NCBI RefSeq assembly: GCF_035982055.1
Contig: NZ_CP108427.1
Span: 7,811,001-7,875,000, forward strand
From: Streptomyces sp. NBC_01288
GTDB lineage: Bacteria; Actinomycetota; Actinomycetes; Streptomycetales; Streptomycetaceae
Direction: 5' to 3'
Length of the DNA stretch: 64,000 nt
How positions within the stretch are numbered: the first letter of the stretch is position 1; every line of letters begins with the position of its first letter. The notes below the pieces were generated by a model that saw only the letters and a list, made by a program, of their open reading frames with translations, did not search any database and had not been told where the DNA came from. Shown here piece by piece: positions 26,857 to 34,954 of the stretch. The position numbers and the translations under genes are program-made.

Positions 26857-29595
26857 GTGGCAGAGACAGCATCGAAGAAGACCGACAAGACCTCCGGGAA
26901 CACCTCCGGCGGAGACCGTCCACGGCTGATGCTGATGGACGGGCACTCGCTGGCCTACCGCGCGTTCTTCGCGCTGCCCGCGGAGAACTTCACGACCGCG
27001 ACGGGCCAGCCGACGAACGCGATCTACGGCTTCGCGTCGATGCTGGCCAACACCCTGCGCGACGAGGCGCCCACGCACTTCGCGGTGGCCTTCGACGTGT
27101 CCCGCAAGACCTGGCGCTCCGAGGAGTTCACCGAGTACAAGGCGAACCGCTCCAAGACCCCGGACGAGTTCAAGGGCCAGGTCGAGCTGATCGGCGAGGT
27201 GCTCGACACGATGCACGTGCCGCGGTTCGCGGTCGACGGCTTCGAGGCCGACGACGTCATCGCCACGCTCGCCACCCAGGCCGAGGCCGAGGGCTTCGAC
27301 GTGCTGATCGTCACCGGCGACCGCGACTCCTTCCAGCTGGTGTCCGACCACACCACGGTCCTGTACCCGACGAAGGGCGTCTCCGAGCTGACCCGGTTCA
27401 CTCCGGAGAAGGTCGTCGAGAAGTACGGGTTGACGCCCGCCCAGTACCCGGACTTCGCGGCGCTGCGCGGCGACCCGTCCGACAACCTCCCGGGCATCCC
27501 CGGCGTCGGCGAGAAGACCGCCGCGAAGTGGATCAACCAGTTCGGTTCGTTCAACGAGTTGGTGGAGCGCGTCGACGAGGTCAAGGGCAAGGCCGGGCAG
27601 AACCTCCGCGACCACCTGGACGCGGTCAAGCTCAACCGCCGCCTCACCGAGATGGTCAAGGACGTCGAGCTGCCCAAGACGGTCCTCGACCTGGAGCGCG
27701 CTCCGTACGACCGCACGGCCCTCGCGATGGTTCTCGACACCCTGGAGATCCGCAACCCGTCGCTGCGCGAGCGCCTGCTGGCCGTCGACCCGGGCAACGA
27801 GGAGGCCGACGCGACCCCGCCCGCCGAGAGCGGTGTGGCGGTCGACGGCTCGGTCCTCTCCACCGGCGAACTGACCGGCTGGCTGGCCGACTACGGCACC
27901 GAGCCGCTCGGCGTCGCCACCGTCGACACCTGGGCGCTCGGCTCCGGTTCGGTGACCGAGGTCGCGCTCGCCACCGCCGGGGGAGCGGCCGCCTGGTTCG
28001 ACCCCGCCGAGCTGGACGAGAGCGACGAGAACGCGTTCTCGGCCTGGCTGTCCGACGCCGACCGCCCCAAGGTGTTCCACAACGCCAAGGGCGCGATGCG
28101 GGTCTTCGCCGAGCACGGCTGGACGATCGCCGGCATCTCCATGGACACCGCGCTCGCCGCCTACCTGGTCAAGCCCGGCCGCCGCTCCTTCGACCTGGAC
28201 GCGCTGTCCCTGGAGTACCTCGGCCGCGAACTGGCCCCCGCCGCAACGGCCGACGGCCAGCTCGCCTTCGGCGCGGACGACGGTGCCGAGGCGGACGCCC
28301 TGATGGTGCAGGCCCGAGCGATCCTCGACCTCGGGGACGCCTTCGGCGAACGCCTCCAGGAGGTCGGCGCGGCCGACCTGCTGCGTGACATGGAGCTGCC
28401 CACCTCGATCCTGCTGGCCCGCCTGGAGCGGTCCGGCATCGCGGCCGACAAGGCACACCTCGAAGCCATGGAGCAGATGTTCGCCGGCGCCGTCCAGCAG
28501 GCGGTGAAGGAGGCGCACGCGGCGGCCGGGCACGAGTTCAACCTCGGCTCGCCCAAGCAGCTCCAGGAAGTCCTCTTCGGCGAACTCGGCCTGCCCAAGA
28601 CCAAGAAGACGAAGACCGGCTACACGACGGACGCGGACGCCCTGGCCTGGCTGGCCAACCAGACCGAGAACGAACTGCCGGTCATCATGCTCCGCCACCG
28701 CGAACAGGCGAAGCTGCGCGTCACCGTAGAAGGCCTGATCAAGACCGTCGCGACGGACGGCCGCATCCACACCACCTTCAACCAGACGGTCGCTGCGACA
28801 GGCCGCCTCTCCTCCACGGACCCGAACCTCCAGAACATCCCGGTCCGCACGGACGAGGGCAGGGCGATCCGCCGGGGCTTCGTGGTGGGTGAGGGCTACG
28901 AGTCCCTGATGACCGCGGACTACAGCCAGATCGAGCTCCGCGTGATGGCCCATCTCTCCGAGGACGAGGGCCTGTTGGAGGCGTTCACCTCGGGCGAGGA
29001 CCTGCACACCACGGTCGCGTCCCAGGTGTTCTCGGTCGAGGGTTCCGCGGTCGACGCGGAGATGCGCCGCAAGATCAAGGCCATGTCGTACGGCCTCGCC
29101 TACGGCCTGTCCGCCTTCGGCCTCTCCCAGCAGCTGAACATCGACGCGGGCGAGGCACGGGTCCTGATGGACACGTACTTCGAGCGCTTCGGCGGCGTAC
29201 GGGACTATCTGCGCCGCGCGGTCGACGAGGCGAGGGCGACGGGCTACACGGCGACCCTCTTCGGCCGCCGCCGTTACCTCCCGGACCTCAACAGCGACAA
29301 CCGCCAGCGCCGTGAGGCCGCCGAGCGCATGGCGCTCAACGCCCCGATCCAGGGCACCGCGGCGGACATCGTCAAGATGGCCATGCTCAAGGTCGACACC
29401 GCCCTGCGCGAGGCCGACCTCAAGTCCCGCATGCTCCTCCAGGTCCACGATGAAATCGTCCTGGAGATCGCCCCCGGCGAACGAACGGCCACAGAGGAAC
29501 TCGTCCGCCACGCGATGGCCGGCGCGGTCCATCTCCGGGCACCGCTGGACGTCTCGGTGGGCGTGGGCCCGGACTGGGAGTCGGCCGCGCACTAG
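26857..29595 (+). CDS. polA: DNA polymerase I
   Basis: The 912-residue protein has an N-terminal 5' nuclease domain (about 15-300: LMLMDGHSLAYRAFFALPAENFTT, VDGFEADDVIATLA, GDPSDNLPGIPGVGEKTA). A middle exonuclease-like domain follows, then a polymerase domain (TADYSQIELRVMAHLSED, SYGLAYGLSAFGLSQQL, LLQVHDEIVLE). It fills gaps and removes Okazaki primers. In the middle domain the usual DxE exonuclease motif reads VDTW, so 3'-5' proofreading is probably lost, as I recall for other actinobacterial PolA. GTG 26857 gives the expected N-terminus VAETASKK. Confidence 0.97.
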   Translation: MAETASKKTDKTSGNTSGGDRPRLMLMDGHSLAYRAFFALPAENFTTATGQPTNAIYGFASMLANTLRDEAPTHFAVAFDVSRKTWRSEEFTEYKANRSKTPDEFKGQVELIGEVLDTMHVPRFAVDGFEADDVIATLATQAEAEGFDVLIVTGDRDSFQLVSDHTTVLYPTKGVSELTRFTPEKVVEKYGLTPAQYPDFAALRGDPSDNLPGIPGVGEKTAAKWINQFGSFNELVERVDEVKGKAGQNLRDHLDAVKLNRRLTEMVKDVELPKTVLDLERAPYDRTALAMVLDTLEIRNPSLRERLLAVDPGNEEADATPPAESGVAVDGSVLSTGELTGWLADYGTEPLGVATVDTWALGSGSVTEVALATAGGAAAWFDPAELDESDENAFSAWLSDADRPKVFHNAKGAMRVFAEHGWTIAGISMDTALAAYLVKPGRRSFDLDALSLEYLGRELAPAATADGQLAFGADDGAEADALMVQARAILDLGDAFGERLQEVGAADLLRDMELPTSILLARLERSGIAADKAHLEAMEQMFAGAVQQAVKEAHAAAGHEFNLGSPKQLQEVLFGELGLPKTKKTKTGYTTDADALAWLANQTENELPVIMLRHREQAKLRVTVEGLIKTVATDGRIHTTFNQTVAATGRLSSTDPNLQNIPVRTDEGRAIRRGFVVGEGYESLMTADYSQIELRVMAHLSEDEGLLEAFTSGEDLHTTVASQVFSVEGSAVDAEMRRKIKAMSYGLAYGLSAFGLSQQLNIDAGEARVLMDTYFERFGGVRDYLRRAVDEARATGYTATLFGRRRYLPDLNSDNRQRREAAERMALNAPIQGTAADIVKMAMLKVDTALREADLKSRMLLQVHDEIVLEIAPGERTATEELVRHAMAGAVHLRAPLDVSVGVGPDWESAAH

Positions 29596-30316
29596 CCTCC
29601 GGCGGTTGGGCGGGGGTTGTGCGGGGGGTTTCTCCGGCCGGTGGGTGGGAGTGAGCTGGCCGGGGTGGGGTGGCGGGGGCTGGTCGTCTCCCGTCCATGT
29701 GCCGGCCCGGGTGGCGTGGTGGGCGCAGGTCGTGTCTCGCGCCTCCCTCCCTCACGACGGGCCCACCGACGCTGCCCCGCCCTCGGTTCTCCGACCCGGC
29801 CCGCACGAACACTCCGGCGCGATGCCGCGAACATCCGCTGGCGCGGCCCGCCCTCTCTGTTCGCTGACCCGACCCGCACGAAAGCCCCGCCGCGATGCCG
29901 CGAACACCCACTGCGGCAGAGCAGGCGGTACCGCACTGCCCCCCCGCTACGTCACCCCCGGGCACTTCGATCCGACCCGCAGGACAACCCCCCCCGAGGA
30001 CCAGCACCCCAAAGGGGCGCGGGGAACTGCGCGACCAGCCCCCACGCCGCAGCACCTGCAAAACAACCTAACCCCCCACGGCGCCACACCCGCGAAACAC
30101 CCCCTCCTGGGCGGCCCGCAGGGCACCGCACCGCACCCCATCCCAGTCGGCACATGCCCCGTCCCCTCCCGGGCCGTCCGCAGGGCAACGAAACGATCCC
30201 GGCACCAAGACCAACCCCCGGCCCACACAAGCCCCCGCCCAACCCCCGGAGGGCCCGTCACCCGCGTGGCCCCGCCGGAAGCGCCCCGCGCCCCCCACGG
30301 CCGTAAGGATGCGGGC
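29596..30316. other. Gene-poor stretch after polA with tandem duplication
   Basis: No convincing gene was seen here; open frames exist on both strands but lack family features and good starts. A 71-bp direct duplication is present: 29776-29846 and 29847-29917 share long blocks such as GATGCCGCGAACA, with several differences. The region also holds a copy of the GGGGAACTGCGCGACCAG element (30011-30040). The first 100 bp are G-rich. Confidence 0.6.
30011..30040 (+). repeat. Copy of a dispersed intergenic element (core GGGGAACTGCGCGACCAG)
   Basis: This 30-bp sequence recurs near-identically at 40366-40395 (inverted), 58487-58507 (inverted, part) and 58561-58587. All copies lie between genes. It resembles short repeats I have seen between genes across Streptomyces; a role in mRNA 3' ends is only a guess. 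Confidence 0.7.
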
Positions 30317-30718
30317 ATGGGTATACGCATGCTCCATCGCCGGACGGGTCGGGCGCGGACCCGAATACAGGCAGCGAACGCCGCTGCCGCCCAGGTGACG
30401 CCCCGCCCGCCGGTCCCGGCCCTCGCGGTCGGCGCAAGCACCGCCCGCATTCCCGCCGACCTCGCGATGGCCGTCCAGCACACGGCCGCAGGCCTTCGGC
30501 GCCGCCTGACGCGTCGGGACGACACGGACGTAGACCCCCGGGAACAAGCCAGACACCCCCAGGGACCCGCCATCACCCCCACCGGCACCCCCGTCCTGCG
30601 GCTCTGGGCCGACCTGGGGCGCAGCTACCTGGACCTCGTCCTCAGCCGCCTCCCGAGGTCACCCGCCGCGCACACCATGACGGTGTTCATCGCGACCCCG
30701 CCGGACGGCTCCGCGTGA
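30317..30718 (+). CDS. Hypothetical protein
   Basis: ATG 30317 has AAGGA upstream and opens 133 codons. The product has an Arg-rich, basic N-terminus, an Ala/Val-rich middle with one amphipathic helix (about 45-62), and a conserved-looking C-terminal block with VLRLWADLGRSYLDLVLSRL. There is no signal peptide or known domain. It lies convergent to the membrane protein gene downstream. Genuine coding is suggested by codon bias and ribosome binding site; no function can be given. Confidence 0.55.
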   Translation: MGIRMLHRRTGRARTRIQAANAAAAQVTPRPPVPALAVGASTARIPADLAMAVQHTAAGLRRRLTRRDDTDVDPREQARHPQGPAITPTGTPVLRLWADLGRSYLDLVLSRLPRSPAAHTMTVFIATPPDGSA

Positions 30719-30773
30719 CCGTGTCGCCTCGCGCCGCCCCTCGGCCCTCCGCGTGATCTCCGGGTTACCGTGC

Positions 30774-31637
30774 TCAGCGTGAGCCGGCCCGGCGGCTCCG
30801 CCCCGCGCTGACCCCGTCCGGGTCGCCAGGCACCCCGGTCGTCGCCGGACGCCACACGCGGACACCGGCCGCGTACAGCAGCACGCCCAGCACCAGTCCC
30901 GCCCCCGCGCCGAAGCACACGGTCGGGATCAGGTCCCAGGGGGTTGCCGTCGAACCCCAGTAGGCCCACCAGGTCGATGCCCGTTCCGTTGCCGCGATCA
31001 GGGCGCAGGCGGCCAGGACGATCCCGGCCACCCACCGGTCCCGTACCGACAGCACGGGTACCCCCACCGGCTCGGCGGCCGGAACCCGTCGTAGCGCACG
31101 CACCACGAACGCGGTGATCAGCAGCGCGCCGAGCGCCGAACTACCGTACTGGAGGGCCGAGAACAGAGGCCGGCCGCCCAACTCCCGGTCGAGGACGGGG
31201 AACAGCCGTACGCCCCACCGGTCGTGGTGCGTGAACGCGTCCCACACGACGTGGGTCAGGCCGCCGAGGACCGCGGAGACGTACCACCACGCGGCCAGTG
31301 ACGGGGTCGCACGCGCGCGTGGAGCGCCGCAGCGCGACAGGGTCGCCGTCCGGGGCTGACGGGCGCGCGGGAGCAGGGCCACCAGGGGTTCGCGCAGGAG
31401 CAGCCACAGCCCGACCGTCGCCCAGGTGATCGCGACGTCGACCGTGAAGACGCCCCGGAAGGAGTGCGTGACCTCCCCGAACTCCATCGCCCCGGGGACC
31501 GCGCTCGCCGCGTAGTACGTCATGTCGGGAGCGAAGGAACCCGCCACCAGCACCGCCGGTACGAGACGGCCGCGCCCCCTCCCGTCGCCGCGCACGGCGG
31601 GCAGTACGGCGGCGGCATGACTCAAAGTGAACGGCAA
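30774..31637 (-). CDS. DUF4184-family membrane protein
   Basis: The 287-residue protein begins LPFTLSHAAAVLP, the signature start of DUF4184 proteins, and carries SFAPDMTYY, LGGLTHVVWDAFTHHDRWGV and about six hydrophobic segments. The His/Asp pattern (SHA, HVVWDAFTHHD) resembles membrane metal-dependent hydrolases of the YdjM/LexA-binding type, but no activity is established. TTG 31637 (GGGGAG five bases upstream) matches where relatives begin; the frame extends much further upstream without family similarity. A CTG just before is an alternative. Confidence 0.8.
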   Translation of the reverse strand: MPFTLSHAAAVLPAVRGDGRGRGRLVPAVLVAGSFAPDMTYYAASAVPGAMEFGEVTHSFRGVFTVDVAITWATVGLWLLLREPLVALLPRARQPRTATLSRCGAPRARATPSLAAWWYVSAVLGGLTHVVWDAFTHHDRWGVRLFPVLDRELGGRPLFSALQYGSSALGALLITAFVVRALRRVPAAEPVGVPVLSVRDRWVAGIVLAACALIAATERASTWWAYWGSTATPWDLIPTVCFGAGAGLVLGVLLYAAGVRVWRPATTGVPGDPDGVSAGRSRRAGSR

Positions 31638-31899
31638 CAGGGCTCCCCGTAGGAGACATCGGCATATGGCCAGGCGGTGAATAACGGTCACGAACGGGTG
31701 CCCGTGCAAAGCAAGTTGTCGTAGGGTCGCCTGGGTCCCCGCGCAGGGGAGCACGGGCGGGCGGAGGCACCGGAACAGAAGTACACACCATCCGAAAAGC
31801 ACCACGAGGGCAACCTGCGAGGCGGGTCGACCGTCACAACAGGCGCAGAGGCAACAGACAAGGACGGGCGCTCGGGCGTCCCTGGGAGGGGTTCACTCC

Positions 31900-33618
31900 A
31901 TGACGGCGCATTTCGGCAGGCGGCTGCGCAAGGGTGCGGCGACGACGGCGGTGGCCGCGGCAGCGGTCGCGGCACTGTCCGCGTCCCAGGCTCCGGCGGT
32001 GACCGGCGGCCACAGAACGCTCGCCACCGGCCAGGCGACGCCCGACGGGAGCACCGACCACAGCGCCACCGGAGACTCGCCGTACTACACGGACCTCCCG
32101 CCCCTGAGCAGCCCCAACCCGAGCCCGAGCGACAGCCAGTCGCCCTCCATAGGGACCCCGGTCTCGGTCGGCGAGGCCGAGGCCGGCATCCCGGCGACCA
32201 TCCTCGACGCCTACAAGAAGGCCGAGACCGAACTCGCCTCCTCCAAGCCCGGCTGCAACCTGCCCTGGCAACTCCTCGCCGCCATCGGCAAGGTGGAGTC
32301 CGGCCAGGCCCGCGGCGGCCAGGTCGACGCCGACGGCACCACGACCTCCAAGATCCTCGGCCCTGCGCTCGACGGCAACGGCTTCGCGCTCATCAAGGAC
32401 ACCGACCACGGCCTGTACGACGGCAACAGCACGTACGACCAGGCCGTCGGACCCATGCAGTTCATCCCGTCCACCTGGGCCTGGGCGGGACGCGACGGCA
32501 ACGGTGACGGGGTCAAGGACCCCAACAACGTCTACGACGCCGCGCTCGCCGCCGGCCACTACCTCTGCCGCAACGACTGGAACCTGTCGACCGACGCGGG
32601 CCTGCGCAGCGCGATCCTCAGCTACAACAACTCGACGGACTACCTGAACACGGTCCTGTCCTGGCTGGAGTACTACCGCAAGGGCACCCACTCGGTCCCG
32701 GACGGCACGGGCACCGTGCCGTCGGGCCGCAGCGACGACAACTCCCCGTCCAGTCCTACGACTCCGCCCTCGTCGTCGACTCCGAGCACCCCGACGAGCC
32801 CCTCCACGCCGAGCACTCCGACGACCCCGACGACCCCCTCCACGCCGGGCACCCCGACGCCCACGCCGACCCCCACCGACACGGTGGCCAAGCTGGCGGA
32901 CGCGGGCACGGCGAAGCTCACCGCGATGGCGGGCGACCAGTTCAGCAAGAAGATCAGCACCAGCGCCGAGACCTCGGCCGGCAAGGCTGTCGGCAAGGTC
33001 AGGATCCGGTTCACGATCGTCGGGACCACCGACGCCACGTTCGTCGGCGGCGAGAAGGTAGCCGCGGTCACCACCAACGCCTCCGGTGTGGCCGTCGCCC
33101 CCGCCCTCCAAGCCGGCGAGACCACCGGTGACTTCACCGTCCGCGCGACCGTCGTCGGCCGTACGATCGCCGGTCTCGACTACACGGCCAGCGTCACGCC
33201 CCGCGTCGCCGACACCCTGGTCCGCACCAGCACCACGGCGCTGACCTGCACCCCGGGCGGGGAGTTCGCCGACCAGGTCGAGGTGAAGGCCACGAACGAC
33301 GGCGCGGTCGCCGACAAGGTCGCCGCCACCGCGACCCTCATCAAGGCCGCCGACGACGCCACCGAGAACGACAAGGGCCCCTACTTCAAGGACGCGGACG
33401 GCAAGACCGTACGCACCCTCACGGGCCTGGCCACGGACGCCGACGGCCTGCTCAAGCTGCCGAAGCTGTACGCCGACGACACCACCGGCACCTTCCTGCT
33501 CCGGATCACCACGACGGGCGGCGCGACCCTCACGGTCGAACTGACCGTGGCGGCGGCCGACACCTCGTCGTCCAGCCCGAGCGCGAGCCCGAGCCCGTCC
33601 GCGTCGCCGAGCGCGTAG
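31900..33618 (+). CDS. Secreted lytic-transglycosylase-like protein with Ser/Pro/Thr linker and repeat domains
   Basis: The 572-residue protein has a signal peptide (about 1-35) and a transglycosylase (SLT/MltB-like) domain at about 115-270: LPWQLLAAIGKVESG with likely catalytic Glu133, AVGPMQFIPSTWAWAGRDGNGDGVKDPNNVYDAALAAGHYLC, ILSYNNSTDYLNTVL. A Pro/Ser/Thr linker (about 278-330), beta-rich Ig-like segments (about 330-555) and a Ser/Pro tail follow. It probably cleaves peptidoglycan at the cell surface. ATG 31900 has GGAGGG. The 260 bp before it hold no recognised riboswitch. Confidence 0.87.
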   Translation: MTAHFGRRLRKGAATTAVAAAAVAALSASQAPAVTGGHRTLATGQATPDGSTDHSATGDSPYYTDLPPLSSPNPSPSDSQSPSIGTPVSVGEAEAGIPATILDAYKKAETELASSKPGCNLPWQLLAAIGKVESGQARGGQVDADGTTTSKILGPALDGNGFALIKDTDHGLYDGNSTYDQAVGPMQFIPSTWAWAGRDGNGDGVKDPNNVYDAALAAGHYLCRNDWNLSTDAGLRSAILSYNNSTDYLNTVLSWLEYYRKGTHSVPDGTGTVPSGRSDDNSPSSPTTPPSSSTPSTPTSPSTPSTPTTPTTPSTPGTPTPTPTPTDTVAKLADAGTAKLTAMAGDQFSKKISTSAETSAGKAVGKVRIRFTIVGTTDATFVGGEKVAAVTTNASGVAVAPALQAGETTGDFTVRATVVGRTIAGLDYTASVTPRVADTLVRTSTTALTCTPGGEFADQVEVKATNDGAVADKVAATATLIKAADDATENDKGPYFKDADGKTVRTLTGLATDADGLLKLPKLYADDTTGTFLLRITTTGGATLTVELTVAAADTSSSSPSASPSPSASPSA

Positions 33619-33644
33619 TCCGGCTGCGCGACCGTAGGACGAGG

Positions 33645-33676
33645 GCGCCCCTCCGCTTCGGCGGGCGGGCGCTTTT
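33645..33676 (+). terminator. Terminator after the transglycosylase gene
   Basis: GCGCCC (33645-33650) pairs with GGGCGC (33667-33672); the inner stem closes on a TTCG tetraloop (33657-33660), and TTTT follows. It begins 27 bp after the stop. This is a classical Rho-independent form, uncommon in this window. Confidence 0.85.
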
Positions 33677-33785
33677 GTCGTGTGTGCAACGTGTTCTCAT
33701 CTCGCCCGTGCGTTGCTACGGTGCCGGACCTGACGACCTATCAGTTCCTGAATCCATTCGGTTTCTGTCTGTCGGGAGGCCCGGC

Positions 33786-33920
33786 ATGCGCGCCCTGATC
33801 GCCGCCGCGACCGGACTCGTGCTCGCGTTCGCGCTGGTCCTGACCGTCACCGCGATGGGCTCACCGATGGGCAAGACCTCCCCGAAACCGCTGCTGACGA
33901 CGGTGCCCGCGCACCCGTAA
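33786..33920 (+). CDS. Small membrane peptide (SPW_0924-like family)
   Basis: The 44-residue product MRALIAAATGLVLAFALVLT... has one transmembrane helix (about 3-25) and a short outer tail, SPMGKTSPKPLLTTVPAHP. I recall a conserved Streptomyces family of this size (SPW_0924) found beside DUF3068 genes, as here. ATG 33786 has GGGAGG upstream. Its TAA lies in a palindrome that precedes the next gene by 22 bp. Function unknown; a partner of the DUF3068 protein is a reasonable inference. Confidence 0.75.
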   Translation: MRALIAAATGLVLAFALVLTVTAMGSPMGKTSPKPLLTTVPAHP

Positions 33921-33939
33921 ACGATTGCGCAAGCGTTTA
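33918..33939. promoter_or_regulatory. 22-bp near-perfect palindrome (LacI-type operator-like)
   Basis: Half-sites TAAACG and CGTTTA flank the core TTGCGCAA; only one symmetric base pair position breaks the symmetry. LacI-family operators often have a central CG step and such arms. It covers the stop codon of the small membrane gene and ends 22 bp before the DUF3068 start. Confidence 0.5.
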
Positions 33940-33961
33940 ACTCCCTGGGAAGGAGGCCGAG

Positions 33962-34954
33962 ATGCGCCGCAAGGCCAGCCTGATCCTGCTCGCCCTCGCC
34001 GTGTTCTTCACGGCGCTGTCCCCGCTGCTGCGCTGGTACGCCTTCCCGCGCCTGGCCAAGATCCCGGCGAACCAGTACCAGGACATGGTCCTGGAGGCGA
34101 AGAACGCCACCCTCCTCGACTACGGCACCATGCAGGCCAAGACGGTCCCCAAGGTCACCATCGTGCAGACCCTCAAGGGCGACGTGGAGGCCGCCAAGAA
34201 GATCGACAAGACGGCCGGCCGCGACGTCGTCGTCTGGGACGGCCTGTCCTACGTCCAGGGCCCCGACGGCAAGATGGTCTCCTCCATCCCCGAGCGCTAC
34301 ATCTTCGACGCGCACACCCAGGACCCCGTCCACGCCACCGGCGAGATGGTCGACGGCGACCCGGTGAAACGGGACGGCATCGAGTTCAAGTGGCCGTTCC
34401 TGACCCAGAAGCGGGACTACGAGTACTTCGACGCGCAGACCCGCACCACCAACCCCATCCACTACAAGGGCACCCAGAACTTCCGAGGCGTCAAGGTCTA
34501 CTACTTCGAGCAGACCATCCCCTGGACCAAGGTCCCCTTCCCCAGGACCATGCCCGTGAAGGGCATCACCCCGGAGTCCGTCGCCAAGACGGGAACCACC
34601 CGCTGGTACACCACGGTCCGCAAGTTCTGGGTCGAACCCGTCACCGGAGCACCGGTCTACGGCGAGGAGATCCACAAGGAGGAGCTGCGGGGCGGCACTC
34701 TCCTGGGGGGCCGGGACAAGGTGACGGCGTTCGCCGGTGACGTGAAGATGCGCGAGGACTACATCAAGCACACCGTCGCCCTGGTGAAGTCCAACCGCAC
34801 CCTCGTCCTGCTGATGGTCTCCTACCTCCCCTGGGGCTTCCTGACCCTCGGCCTCCTCCTGCTGGCGCTCTCCCTCTACCTGGAGGCCCGCAGCAGGCGC
34901 CCAGGAGACCCCGCCCCCACGGAGGTCCACGAACCGGAGCCGGTCAACGCCTGA
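33962..34954 (+). CDS. DUF3068 membrane-anchored protein (PorA-like label)
   Basis: The 330-residue protein has a membrane segment at each end (about 7-26 and 282-305), with a large outer domain between them, and a short cytoplasmic C-terminus. Family markers include FPRLAKIPANQYQDMVLEAKNATLLDYGTM near the start and RTTNPIHYKGTQNFRGVKVYYFEQ in the middle. The topology suggests a cell-surface, two-helix protein. The family's role is not established. ATG 33962 follows GGAAGGAGG. Its 3' end overlaps the hrpB 3' end by 11 bp on the opposite strand. Confidence 0.85.
   Translation: MRRKASLILLALAVFFTALSPLLRWYAFPRLAKIPANQYQDMVLEAKNATLLDYGTMQAKTVPKVTIVQTLKGDVEAAKKIDKTAGRDVVVWDGLSYVQGPDGKMVSSIPERYIFDAHTQDPVHATGEMVDGDPVKRDGIEFKWPFLTQKRDYEYFDAQTRTTNPIHYKGTQNFRGVKVYYFEQTIPWTKVPFPRTMPVKGITPESVAKTGTTRWYTTVRKFWVEPVTGAPVYGEEIHKEELRGGTLLGGRDKVTAFAGDVKMREDYIKHTVALVKSNRTLVLLMVSYLPWGFLTLGLLLLALSLYLEARSRRPGDPAPTEVHEPEPVNA

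Noticed and set aside
26830..29592. A 920-codon minus-strand frame opposite polA
   Set aside because: Exact shadow of polA; no motif, start signal or neighbour supports it.
31640..31899. Possible c-di-AMP (ydaO-type) riboswitch before the secreted transglycosylase, as seen before cell-wall hydrolases in Streptomyces
   Set aside because: The conserved ydaO blocks could not be found in the 260-bp leader.
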